A stretch of DNA of 64,000 bases from Leptolyngbya sp. PCC 6406 (lineage in GTDB: Bacteria; Cyanobacteriota; Cyanobacteriia; Phormidesmidales; Phormidesmidaceae). Positions 28,856-38,000 of the stretch are shown here, one piece after another. The stretch is from contig NZ_KI913949.1 of NCBI RefSeq assembly GCF_000332095.2, positions 3,137,715 to 3,201,714 on the forward strand, written 5' to 3'. Below the pieces are notes generated by a model. It was not told the DNA's origin, did not search any database, and saw only the letters and a program-made list of their open reading frames with translations. How positions within the stretch are numbered: the first letter of the stretch is position 1; each line of letters starts with the position of its first letter. The position numbers and the translations under genes are program-made.

Positions 28856-29629
28856 ATGACTTCTTACATACGACGCTGGGGATTGGCAATCTGCTTGGTG
28901 GCTTTATTGCTGGTAGGAGCTTGCACGGGTAACGAAACGACTGCCCCCGAGGCTGTGCAGCCCACTAACCCAGAAGAGGTTTTGCCGGAGCCGGAGGTGG
29001 TGACGGCTAACACTGGGTTAGATATTGCTGTGGGTTTGCCCCGACTAGAGGGAACCGCGACGGTGGTGCTGCAAGTGAATGGTAGTTCCATTGTTATTGA
29101 GGTGGATGGTGACCACGCCCCGGTCACAGCGGGCAATTTTGTGGACTTGGTGCAGCGGGGCGTCTATGACAATCTCGTCTTTCACCGGGTCGTGCGGGAG
29201 CCGGAACCCTTCGTGGTGCAAGGAGGAGATCCCCAGAGTGCCGACCCTTCTGTACCCCCCCAAATGCTGGGCACGGGTAGCTTTATCGACCCAGAGACCC
29301 AGGAATCTCGATTAATTCCCCTGGAAATTCAACCGGAGGGGGCCGATCAACCCCTCTATGGCCAGACCTTAGCCGAGGCGAGGGTGGCGGCGGCTCCGAT
29401 CCTGTCCCATCGGCGGGGGGCAGTGGCGATGGCGCGATCGCAGGCTCCCAATTCCGCCTCGTCCCAGTTCTACATCACCCTGGCGGAACTCCCCTTCCTG
29501 GACGGCAGCTATGCCGTATTCGGCTATGTGACTGAGGGCATGGAGGCGGTAGACCAGATTCAACAGGGGGATGTGATTGAATCGGCGGAGGTGACTGCTG
29601 GGGGTGAGAATTTGAAGGAGGCGGGGTAG
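28856..29629 (+). CDS. cyclophilin-type peptidyl-prolyl isomerase lipoprotein
   Basis: 257 residues. Lipobox LLVGACTG makes Cys23 the lipidated residue, so it is exported and membrane-anchored. After an acidic linker, the cyclophilin domain has GNFVDLVQRGVYDNLVFHRVV, FVVQGGDP, AVAMARSQAPNSASSQFYITL and LDGSYAVFGYV. The FHR, QGG and SSQFYI motifs indicate an intact active site. It should catalyse proline isomerisation in the periplasm or thylakoid lumen. Confidence 0.92.
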   Translation: MTSYIRRWGLAICLVALLLVGACTGNETTAPEAVQPTNPEEVLPEPEVVTANTGLDIAVGLPRLEGTATVVLQVNGSSIVIEVDGDHAPVTAGNFVDLVQRGVYDNLVFHRVVREPEPFVVQGGDPQSADPSVPPQMLGTGSFIDPETQESRLIPLEIQPEGADQPLYGQTLAEARVAAAPILSHRRGAVAMARSQAPNSASSQFYITLAELPFLDGSYAVFGYVTEGMEAVDQIQQGDVIESAEVTAGGENLKEAG

Positions 29630-29641
29630 GTAGGGAGTGTG

Positions 29642-29766
29642 GGGGTGATGGGGTATTGGGGTGATGGGGTGATGGGGTGATGGGGTGATGGGGTATTGGG
29701 GTATTGGGGTGATGGGGTATTGGGGTGATGGGGTGATGGGGTGATGGGGTGATGGGGTATTGGGGT
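29642..29766 (+). repeat. G-rich octamer tandem array (GGGGTGAT/GGGGTATT)
   Basis: Sixteen GGGG runs spaced exactly eight bases apart, separated by TGAT or TATT. The unit order is mostly TGAT in blocks of four between TATT units. Four GGGG runs with 4-nt loops satisfy the G-quadruplex pattern several times over on the plus strand. It abuts 250-bp repeat copy B. Confidence 0.92.
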
Positions 29767-30015
29767 AAATCCCGTAGGGGCGGGGTTAGCTCGTGTCTAC
29801 TGGGAAATCCCAAATGGGAGGCTCAAAACCCGCCCTACCCAGTGCCGGGTGACCGATATTGATCTGGATCCGTAGGGGCAATCCCTTGCCTGTCCTGTTC
29901 GCGTAGCGGCTCCGCAGGAGCAACGGAGTCGTATAGCCCTTCGGGCATGGCTAACGCTAGGGCGGAGCCTGCCCAGAGGGCATAGGGTGGTTGCCCTTGT
30001 TGGCGAGTGACCCAG
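29761..30015 (-). repeat. 250-bp dispersed repeat, copy B (inverted)
   Basis: Reverse complement of copy A at 5967-6220 with small differences, again next to an octamer tract. Copies A and B are 23.5 kb apart in opposite orientation, so recombination between them could invert the rbc/sahH/glgA/psb segment. Confidence 0.85.
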
Positions 30016-30156
30016 TGTTGGCGTTGGCGAAGCCACTCCCTGGGAGTTAGCCTGCCCGTTGGCGAGGAGCCTGCCTTTGGCATAGGGCATAGGGCTTAGG
30101 GCTAGGGGCGGGGGTGGGATGGGACTTTATTTTTGTGCAAATTCCTTAGAGTCCTG

Positions 30157-31278
30157 ATGACCGCAGTGGTGGTAACGGGCATGGGCTGGGTTTCTGCGCT
30201 GGGTAGCGGAGTAGAGGTCCAATGGCAGCGACTGCTGCGGGGGGAGACGGCGATCGCAGTCGGTCAGCCTTTTCCCGAGTTGCCCCCACGCCCCTTGGGG
30301 CTGGTGGCGGATCAGCCTCAAAAGCTTCAGGATCTCCTGGTACGGGCAACTCAGGCTGCGCTCCAGGACGCTAAGCTGGCGGCTCCCTTGCCGGAAACCG
30401 GGGTGGTGATCGGTAGCAGTCGTGGTCCCCAGGCCCAGTGGGAAGCCTTTGCCCGAGGGCAGCCCATCACCCACTGGCTAGAAACTTTGCCTGCGGCAGG
30501 TGCGATCGCAGTTGCCCGCCAAATCCACACCGAGGGGCCTGTGCTGGCTCCGATGGCGGCCTGTGCAACGGGGCTGTGGGCCATTGCCCAGGGAGCCGAG
30601 CTGATTCGTCGTGGTCAGTGCGATCGCGTTCTTGTCGGTGCGGGGGAAGCCGCCATCACTCCCCTGACCCTGGCGGGATTTGAACAAATGCGTGCCCTGG
30701 CCTCGACCGGCTGCTACCCCTTTGATCAACGACGAGAGGGCCTTGTTCTGGGGGAAGGGGCAGCCGTATTGATTTTGGAGCGAGACAGCGTTGCCCAGGC
30801 CCGGAATGCCCCTGCCTATGGCACAATCCTGGGGGCTGGACTCACTGCTGATGCCCGCCACATCAGCGCCCCTACCCTCACTACCGGGAGCGGTTTGCGG
30901 GCAATTCACACCAGCTTGCAGCGCAGTGGCTTGCCGCTGGAGGCAATCGGTCTGATCCATGCCCATGGCACGGGTACCCAGCTTAACGACGCCTACGAAA
31001 CTGCCCTGATTCAGAAAAGTTTCCCCCACCCTGTCCCCATCACAGCGACCAAAGGGGCTACGGGTCATACCCTAGGGGCTTCGGGAGCCATGGGGGCCGT
31101 GGTCTGTCTGCTGGCCCTACACCATCAACTTCTTCCCCCCTGCGCGGGCCTCGAAACCCCCGCCTTTGACCTGAATTTTCTCCGACAGCCCCAGGCTACT
31201 CCCCTTGCCGCTGCCCTCTGTTTCAGCTTTGGGTTCGGCGGACAGAATGCGGTGTTGGCTTTCGGCAAAGGGGCGTAG
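30157..31278 (+). CDS. beta-ketoacyl-ACP synthase paralogue
   Basis: 373 residues (ATG at 30157; MTAVVVTGMGWVSALGS matches the family start). The Cys-His-His triad is intact: AACATGLWAIAQGAELI, HAHGTGTQLND and ATKGATGHTLGASGAMG. It is about 40 residues shorter than usual FabF, the loss lying between the N-terminal strand and the nucleophile. Fatty acid elongation is the default role; a specialised acyl chain function is possible because no other fab gene is adjacent. Confidence 0.8.
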   Translation: MTAVVVTGMGWVSALGSGVEVQWQRLLRGETAIAVGQPFPELPPRPLGLVADQPQKLQDLLVRATQAALQDAKLAAPLPETGVVIGSSRGPQAQWEAFARGQPITHWLETLPAAGAIAVARQIHTEGPVLAPMAACATGLWAIAQGAELIRRGQCDRVLVGAGEAAITPLTLAGFEQMRALASTGCYPFDQRREGLVLGEGAAVLILERDSVAQARNAPAYGTILGAGLTADARHISAPTLTTGSGLRAIHTSLQRSGLPLEAIGLIHAHGTGTQLNDAYETALIQKSFPHPVPITATKGATGHTLGASGAMGAVVCLLALHHQLLPPCAGLETPAFDLNFLRQPQATPLAAALCFSFGFGGQNAVLAFGKGA

Positions 31279-31297
31279 GGTAATTTCTGGAGATTAC

Positions 31298-32065
31298 CTA
31301 AGCAATGCGATTTTTGCTGCGAAGGGTGACGTTAACCCCGTCATTAGACTGGGCCAAGATTAGCAACGGCGTGGGTTTTGCCTTTTGATCCCAGTGCATT
31401 TGAGCAATACGGCCCTGAATTGTGGGCTGCCATGCATTCTTTTCTGCATCGGGACTCAGGAAATTTTCAATACAGTCAATGACTTGGCTAACAGTGGTTG
31501 AGGTGGCCTGGGTGGGAATTTTCGAAAGCTGGATTTGAATCCGAAACAGCACCCGCTCTTTGGCATCAGGGCGATCTTGGGGCTTATACTGCACATCAAA
31601 AATTTGATTAATAGGCCGGGGCTTACTCGCAATCCCCACCATCCCCGACTCAGCTTGCCGAGGCCGCAGGGCAACGGTGAGTTCCTGATTCACCTTCACC
31701 TTGAGCTGGTTCACGATCGCAAAGTGAAAGAGTTCTTCGTCCATCCGGAGTCGGAGGTAGTCTAGGTTGAATTCGCGAGAATGGACCAGATCAGGGTTGC
31801 GCTCCATCTTTGTGATGGTGCCGAGGGCCATTTTGATCTTTTTCTGGAGTTCGCGATTCTTATAGGTTTCAAATTTGATCTGTTTATTGAGTTTCTTTTG
31901 CTGCATCTGGCTGTAGACGCCAAGGGCGATCAGCAGCACCAGTAATACCCCGGAGGACAGCATCCACAGATTGGGAAGGCTGAAGGACTCTTCTGGGGCA
32001 ACAGGCGGTGTTGGCTCTGTCTGGGCCAGGATTAGGGGATATGAAGAAGTAGGGGAAGGTGCCAT
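31298..32065 (-). CDS. single-pass membrane protein of unknown function
   Basis: 255 residues. One transmembrane helix (about 34-52, LWMLSSGVLLVLLIALGVY) is followed by a basic coiled-coil segment (QQKKLNKQIKFETYKNRELQ, about 54-80) and a soluble domain of about 170 residues. The N-terminal 30 residues contain Pro-Thr-rich sequence. I recognise no named family. It converges with the ketoacyl synthase gene with 19 bp between stops. Confidence 0.65.
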   Translation of the reverse strand: MAPSPTSSYPLILAQTEPTPPVAPEESFSLPNLWMLSSGVLLVLLIALGVYSQMQQKKLNKQIKFETYKNRELQKKIKMALGTITKMERNPDLVHSREFNLDYLRLRMDEELFHFAIVNQLKVKVNQELTVALRPRQAESGMVGIASKPRPINQIFDVQYKPQDRPDAKERVLFRIQIQLSKIPTQATSTTVSQVIDCIENFLSPDAEKNAWQPTIQGRIAQMHWDQKAKPTPLLILAQSNDGVNVTLRSKNRIA

Positions 32066-32191
32066 GGTCAGGTGAAAATGCTACCTGTAGGTTACCTATA
32101 CCTACAGACTACCCGGAATGATTTCAGATAAACCTATGTTTCCCATAGATGTGATGAAATCTATGGTGCGACAAAATTAGGTCCGACAAAG

Positions 32192-32510
32192 CTAGTACTG
32201 GGCGGCATAAATAAATATCCTTGTCGTTTTCTAACGACGAGGCAGAGCCTCGGTAAGGATTTCCAGGCAGAGCCTGGGAAACAGGAAAAAAGGCGTAAAT
32301 ACTCTGACCGTTTCATCGTGGCACACTTCGACCCCTCACCGTTCGGCTGAGCTCACGCCGAAGCCCTAGCCGTCTCCCAAGGGGCGAGGGGACCAGAAAT
32401 GTTGGGCTGGTGCGACCCCTCACCCTAGCCCTCTCCCAGGGGGCGAGGGGACCAGAAATGTTGGGCTGGTGCGACAGAATAGTAAGCCTATTTCAGCCTA
32501 GGTGTACTAG
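32192..32510. mobile_element. GTAC-ended element with internal duplication
   Basis: Ends C-TA-GTAC (32192) and GTAC-TA-G (32510). Internal hairpins GAGGCAGAGCCTC and CCAGGCAGAGCCTGG come first, then two direct copies of GGCGAGGGGACCAGAAATGT and beyond (32383-32416 and 32442-32475). No gene in 32066-32564. Confidence 0.7.
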
Positions 32511-32564
32511 ATCCAACAAAACCGCTGCGTCCCCAATTCAGGGACTTTTTTTCGGAAAACGGCC

Positions 32565-34226
32565 TTAATGGAGCCAGCGGGCGCGGTAGCCCCGAGCATC
32601 CAGGTGACACAGGTAGGGATATTGGCTATAGCGACCCAGTCCCCCCGGCCACCAAGGGTCTAGCGACCAGTAGAGTTGCTGTCCGGTGATGCCATTGCAG
32701 TAAAAGTCGATGGCATCTCCCACAATATGGCGGCTTTCCGATGCGCCTCCGACGCGGGCATTGACCGCTGGCGGGCGATACCAACTGGTGATCAAAAAGG
32801 GACGACCAATGCGATCGCGGGCTTCCTGACCCAGAGTGGCGATGCGAATGATGGCATCCACCGTTGCCTGGTCCTTGGGCATACGGGTACCCGCCCGCGT
32901 CGCCTCCGCCCAGGTGAAGTTGCCATTGGCCACAATTGACATTTCCAGCTTCAGGTTACTGGGGGTCCAGCGGGCCGGACGGGCCGGCTGAGGCGGGGGA
33001 ACAGGGGGGGGCATGGCCTCAATGGAGTCGCGATTGGCTCGCTCCATGCGGCGCAGATCGTCAAACAGGGACTGAATTGTGGGAATCCGGCCCTCCATCC
33101 GCCGCCAGATCTGGACCAGACGAATCAGGGCTTCCCGCTCCTGCTCCTTGCCCTGGTACTCCGTAGGAACCCGCCTCCAAAACGCCAACAGTGCCTGATC
33201 AATCTGGGTGGCAGCAGCAGCCAAGGCAGCGTTATTGCCACTGGCATTCAGCAGGGCATTGGGATCAAGGCCCAAGGCTTTGATGGCTGTCGTGCGAGAA
33301 TCCAAACCCTGCCAAGCGCGATAGGCTTCCGTTAAGGCAAAGCGCTGATCTCCCAGTCCCCGATAAAACTCCGGTACCCGTTGCACAAAGGCCATCAGGG
33401 CCGGATCCACAATTTCCAGATTGGTCTCATGGCTGTGGGGATTCTCCTGGGCAAGACCCTTGATGGCGGCCTCTCGGGAATCGGTCTGCCGCCAGATTTG
33501 TACCAAGCGCAGCAGGGCTTCCCGCTGGTGGGGATAGCCGGAAAAATAGCGTTCCGCCTGCTGAATAAAGGTGATCAAGGCCCGATCTAGGGCGGCTTCA
33601 TCCACGGTGCCATTGGCACTGGCGAGTTGGAATGCCTCAATCACAGCGGCATGGCTATCCAGTTTGCGCCAGAGGCGGGCAGACTCCAACAGGGCTTGGC
33701 GCTGAAAAGAGAGTCGATTGTAATTCGCAGCCACTCGACCGGCAAAGGTCAGAAGTGCCCGATCCAGGTAGACCAGATTTTGGGGCAGCTGATCCGCCCG
33801 GTAGTCGGTGCTGACATCGGCGAGATAGGCCGCAATAAGCTTGTCTGCACTGGTGGGTTCCAGGCGAGCCGCAGCGGTGGCGGTGACAGGGGGACTGAAG
33901 CCTTCGGCAATCCGGCGGAGAAAGCGATCGCTATAGCGTCCTGCTGTCCCGTCCCACAGATCCTGCCCTTGCCAACCACTGGCGGCTAGAGAATCCGTCA
34001 GGCTGCGCAGGGTGTTTGTGGCGTACTGCACCTGCTGGGGAAAGGTACTGACCTGGGAGGCGGGAATACGGTTGGCCGGGGCAATGCCAAGGCCCGTTTC
34101 TCCATCCTCTAGGGGGGGAGCCTGATGAGCCACGTAAAGCGCCGCTAGAATCGGCTTGTGGATGCCGCCACGGGCAGCTTCAATCAGGTAGTAGTAGTTG
34201 CGCTGATCCGGTGCCAGACCTACCAT
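32565..34226 (-). CDS. M15-type peptidase with four internal repeats
   Basis: 553 residues. The C-terminal domain (about 435-553) is Peptidase_M15_3-like: SRHIVGDAIDFY carries the first Zn ligands and CHLDARG the last, as in D-Ala-D-Ala carboxypeptidases acting on peptidoglycan stems. The middle has four 50-60 residue helical repeats with the pattern D-x-ALL-x-F ... QR-x-AL ... W ... DS-x-x-A-x-I (for example LDRALITFIQQAERYF and VDPALMAFVQRVPEFY). The N-terminus begins MVGLAPDQRNYYYLIEAARG without a clear signal peptide. The repeats may bind wall or partners. Confidence 0.72.
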   Translation of the reverse strand: MVGLAPDQRNYYYLIEAARGGIHKPILAALYVAHQAPPLEDGETGLGIAPANRIPASQVSTFPQQVQYATNTLRSLTDSLAASGWQGQDLWDGTAGRYSDRFLRRIAEGFSPPVTATAAARLEPTSADKLIAAYLADVSTDYRADQLPQNLVYLDRALLTFAGRVAANYNRLSFQRQALLESARLWRKLDSHAAVIEAFQLASANGTVDEAALDRALITFIQQAERYFSGYPHQREALLRLVQIWRQTDSREAAIKGLAQENPHSHETNLEIVDPALMAFVQRVPEFYRGLGDQRFALTEAYRAWQGLDSRTTAIKALGLDPNALLNASGNNAALAAAATQIDQALLAFWRRVPTEYQGKEQEREALIRLVQIWRRMEGRIPTIQSLFDDLRRMERANRDSIEAMPPPVPPPQPARPARWTPSNLKLEMSIVANGNFTWAEATRAGTRMPKDQATVDAIIRIATLGQEARDRIGRPFLITSWYRPPAVNARVGGASESRHIVGDAIDFYCNGITGQQLYWSLDPWWPGGLGRYSQYPYLCHLDARGYRARWLH

Positions 34227-34666
34227 AGGGCGAAATTATAGACAGTGCCTGCAATCTTTCCCAAAGTTTAGGACGTTTGCGGCAAAATCACACGGTTTTA
34301 TCCGGGAGGTGGGGGCCAGCCATCTGGAAATGGTCTATTCCCTCTCTAATTTGGGATATCTGGGGATCGCGCGGTGGGAGCCGTGGGTGCCGCTAGTCCG
34401 CTTAGGGACTTGCAGGAAAATAAACTACCCGCCGATCGGGCTTGCTCCCTCTGGGAGAAAACCTGGCCACTAGGTACACTATTAACCCGCAGATCCCTTA
34501 GGGGGAATTTCGCCCTGAAATTCGCGAATCACAATGGGACAAATCCCCGGCGGGCAAGAAAGTGCAGCAATAACTACAGTCAACCCACCCTAGGTCACAG
34601 GTATAATCTATGATCCTGGCATTTTGAAACAACGCCGTAACGGACTTTCTTCCCCGTTCCGTTTCA
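34227..34666. other. intergenic region upstream of 6S-like RNA
   Basis: 440 bp without a supported gene. TATAAT at 34603-34608 (plus strand) is the best promoter-like box and could serve the structured RNA downstream. The rest shows nothing clear. Confidence 0.4.
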
Positions 34667-34862
34667 ACTCCAATGGACAGGGCGGGTTCTGAGGAAAGTA
34701 AAAGCAGAGTGAGAATAGACCTTATACCCTCACTTGCTCTTGGAGGACCGTCCTCGGGAGTGGGAGACTTATTAGCGGTATTTAGGTCTTTTTCCCTGGC
34801 ATTTGGTCGAATGCTGACAATCGAAGCTCCGAATGTTCACGGTTGCCTGCCCTGATTGAGTC
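34667..34862 (+). ncRNA. ssrS: probable 6S RNA
   Basis: A region of about 190 nt folds as a rod. Closing stem CAGGGCGGG (34678-34686) pairs with CCTGCCCTG (34846-34854), extended outward by CAAT/ATTG. A large bubble follows, whose 3' side holds hairpin GCATT-TGGTCG-AATGC. Then stem AGACCT...AGGTCT with ATACC/GGTAT, and an apical CTCACT/AGTGGG arm. This size and bubble layout match 6S RNA, which sequesters housekeeping RNA polymerase. Strand is inferred from the 3'-side bubble hairpin; a minus-strand promoter (TATTAA near 34875) is also well placed, so orientation is uncertain. Confidence 0.55.
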
Positions 34863-34977
34863 TGCCCCGGTTTAATAACGAGTGCCACTCGGCGATCCGT
34901 TTTTTAACACAATCGTCATAAAGTTGTCGGGGGGTTGATCTGGGCAGACCGAGAAACGGCGTTTAACCTGCACTTGC

Positions 34978-35039
34978 AGCCACTGTCAAAAAAGCCACTA
35001 TCGAAGAAGTCACTGTTGAAAGAGTCACTGTACAAGGCC
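34978..35039 (+). repeat. 15-bp imperfect tandem repeat in glutamate synthase leader
   Basis: CCACTGTCAAAAAAG, CCACTATCGAAGAAG, TCACTGTTGAAAGAG and TCACTGTACAAGG follow each other directly before the start codon. In the gene's frame they read [20 protein letters not shown], but no start codon precedes them after an in-frame TAA. Confidence 0.65.
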
Positions 35040-35044
35040 ATCTC

Positions 35045-38000
35045 ATGGGAAATACACGTGTGAATTGGAATCAATCCGCCAACCATCAGGAATCTTCATC
35101 TACGTCATGGGGGCCTCGGTGGTTGGTGGAGGAGCGGGATGCCTGTGGGGTGGGCTTTGTGGCCGACCAGCGGGGGCGCGCTAGCCATACCCTGGTACAG
35201 CAGGCTCTAGGGGCGTTGACCTGTATGGAGCATCGGGGGGGCTGTTGCGCTGACAAGGATTCTGGGGATGGGGCGGGAATCATGACCGCCATGCCCTGGG
35301 GGTTGTTCCAAGACTGGGCAACGGCAGCGGGCTGGACCGCTGAGCTAACGCCGGAAAATACCGGGGTAGCGATGATCTTTTTACCCCGGCTGGAGGCCGC
35401 CGCCGCGATCGCCCGTCAGACCTTTGAGCAGGTCGCCAAGGAGGCAGGGTTGACGGTGCTGGGCTGGCGACCCGTACCCGTGCAGCCCCAGGTCTTGGGC
35501 CTCCAGGCCAAGCAGCATCAGCCCCACATTGAACAGTTCTTTGTCCAGTCTGACCATTTCAGCGGCGACGAGATGGAGCGGGAACTGTTTCGGGTGCGAC
35601 GGCTGGCCCACCGGGGGTTGATCGCCTGGGCTGGGGAGGCCGCCATTGCCGATCCTCTCAAAGAGACCTACATCTGTTCCTTCTCCTGCCGCACCATTGT
35701 TTACAAGGGCATGGTGCGCTCCGAGGTGCTGGGGCAGTTTTATCAGGATTTGCAAAATCCCGCCTACGTCAGCCCCTTCACGGTGTATCACCGCCGCTTC
35801 AGTACCAACACCATGCCCAAGTGGCCCCTGGCCCACCCCATGCGGTTGGTGGGGCACAACGGCGAGATCAATACCCTGGTGGGGAATATCAACTGGATGC
35901 GGGCACGGGAAGCGGATTTGGCCCATCCCGTCTGGGGCGACCTGATCGAAGAGTTGATGCCCATTGTCAATATGGACAACAGCGACTCCGCCAACCTGGA
36001 TGGGGTGATGGAACTGCTGGTGCGCTCTGGGCGGAGTCCTTTGGAAGCGCTGATGATCATGGTGCCAGAGGCATACCAGAATCAGCCGGAACTGGAGCAG
36101 CATCCCGAAATCACGGACTTTTACGAATACTACAGCGGCCTGCAAGAACCCTGGGATGGCCCCGCCCTGGTGGTGTTCAGCGATGGTAAGCAGGTGGGGG
36201 CGACGTTGGATCGCAATGGCCTGCGCCCCGCCCGCTACGCCGTCACGAAGGACGGTCTGATCATCGTCTCCTCGGAGGCGGGGGTGGTGGATGTGGCGGT
36301 GGCCGACATCGTTGAAAAGGGTCGCCTTGGCCCCGGCCAGATGATTGCCGTGGATTTTGAAACCCACGAGATTCTCAAGAACTGGGATATCAAGCAGCGG
36401 GTGGCCGCCCAGCAGCCCTATGGGAAGTGGCTGGGGCAATACCGACACACCCTGTCTCCCCAGATGTTCCAGGACGATCGGACCCTGGACAGCGCCACCC
36501 TCCTGCAACAGCAGACCGCCTTTGGCTACAGCGCTGAAGATTTGGAAATGATCATCCAGGACATGGCTTCCCTGGGCAAGGAGCCCACCTTCTGCATGGG
36601 GGATGATATTCCCCTGGCGGTGCTGTCCACTAAGGCTCACTTGCTCTACGACTATTTCAAGCAGCGCTTTGCCCAGGTGACTAACCCCGCCATTGATCCC
36701 CTACGGGAGCGGTTGGTGATGTCCCTGACCACTCAACTGGGGGCACGGGGCAACCTGCTGGAGGAGCATCCCGACTATGCCAAGCTGCTGAGGCTGGAAT
36801 CCCCGGTGTTGAACGAGTCGGAACTGGAACAGGTGCAGCAGTCGGGGTTCCCCACGGCGACCCTGTCTACCCTCTATGCCCTGGAGGGGGGGCCGGAGGG
36901 GCTGAAGCTAGCGGTCGAGGCTTTGTGCGATCGCGCGGTGGCAGCGGTGGAGGCGGGTAAAACCGTGCTCATCCTCAGCGATCGCGATGCGGGTCAGGGC
37001 ACAGCGGCCCTGACGACAGACACCACCTATATTCCCCCCCTGGTGGCGGTGGGGGCCGTCCACCATCACCTGATTCGGGCGGGGCTGCGGATGAAAGCCT
37101 CTCTGGTGGTGGATACGGCCCAGTGCTGGAGTACCCACCATTTCGCCTGTCTGGTGGGCTACGGGGCCAGCGCCATTTGCCCCTACTTGGCGTTGGAATC
37201 GGTGCGCCATTGGTGGCACGACAGCCGCACCCAAAAACTGATGGAAACGGGCAAACTCAGCCCCGTCACCCTCAACGGAGCCCAGGACAACTACCGCATG
37301 GCGGTGGAAAATGGCCTGCTGAAGATCCTTTCCAAAATGGGCATTTCCCTGATCACCAGCTACCAGGGGGCACAAATCTTTGAGGCGGTGGGCATCGGCG
37401 ATGACCTCTTGGATCTGGCTTTCCGGGGCACCACTTCCCGCTTGGGGGGGCTGACGATCCGCGACCTGGCCCAGGAGACCAATACCTTCCACCAGCGGGC
37501 CTTCCCCGAACTCAGCGGCAAGCGCTTGGAGAACATGGGCTTTGTCAAGGCCATGCCACGGGGGGAATACCACATGAACAACCCGGCCATGACCAAGGTG
37601 CTGCACAAGGCCCTAGCCTCGAACCAGTACGACCATTACCAGGTCTACAAGGCCCAACTGGCGGGGCGCACCCCCACGGCCCTGCGGGATCTGCTGGAAT
37701 TTGAGAGCGATCGCACCCCCATTCCCCTAGAGGAAGTGGAGTCGGTGGCCACGATTATGACCCGGTTCTGTACCGGGGGCATGTCCCTGGGAGCCCTGTC
37801 CCAGGAGGCCCATGAGGTGCTAGCCATCGCCATGAACCGCATTGGCGGCAAGTCCAATTCCGGGGAGGGGGGCGAGGATCCCCGTCGTTTCATCGCCCTG
37901 ACGGAGGTGGATGGAGAAGGGCGATCTTCCCTCTATCCCAACCTGAAGGGACTGCGCACCGGGGACAAGGCCAGTTCCGCCATTAAGCAGGTGGCTTCAG

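Noticed and set aside
29642-29766. CRISPR-like regular repeat array
   Set aside because: Period is 8 bp with no spacers; it is a simple tandem array and no cas gene is present.
30127-30474. Minus-strand frame opposite the ketoacyl synthase start
   Set aside because: Shadow of the sense gene with clear catalytic motifs.
35381-36640. 419-codon antisense reading frame inside the glutamate synthase gene
   Set aside because: Long shadow frame of a GC-rich gene; no protein features and full overlap with strongly coding sense sequence.
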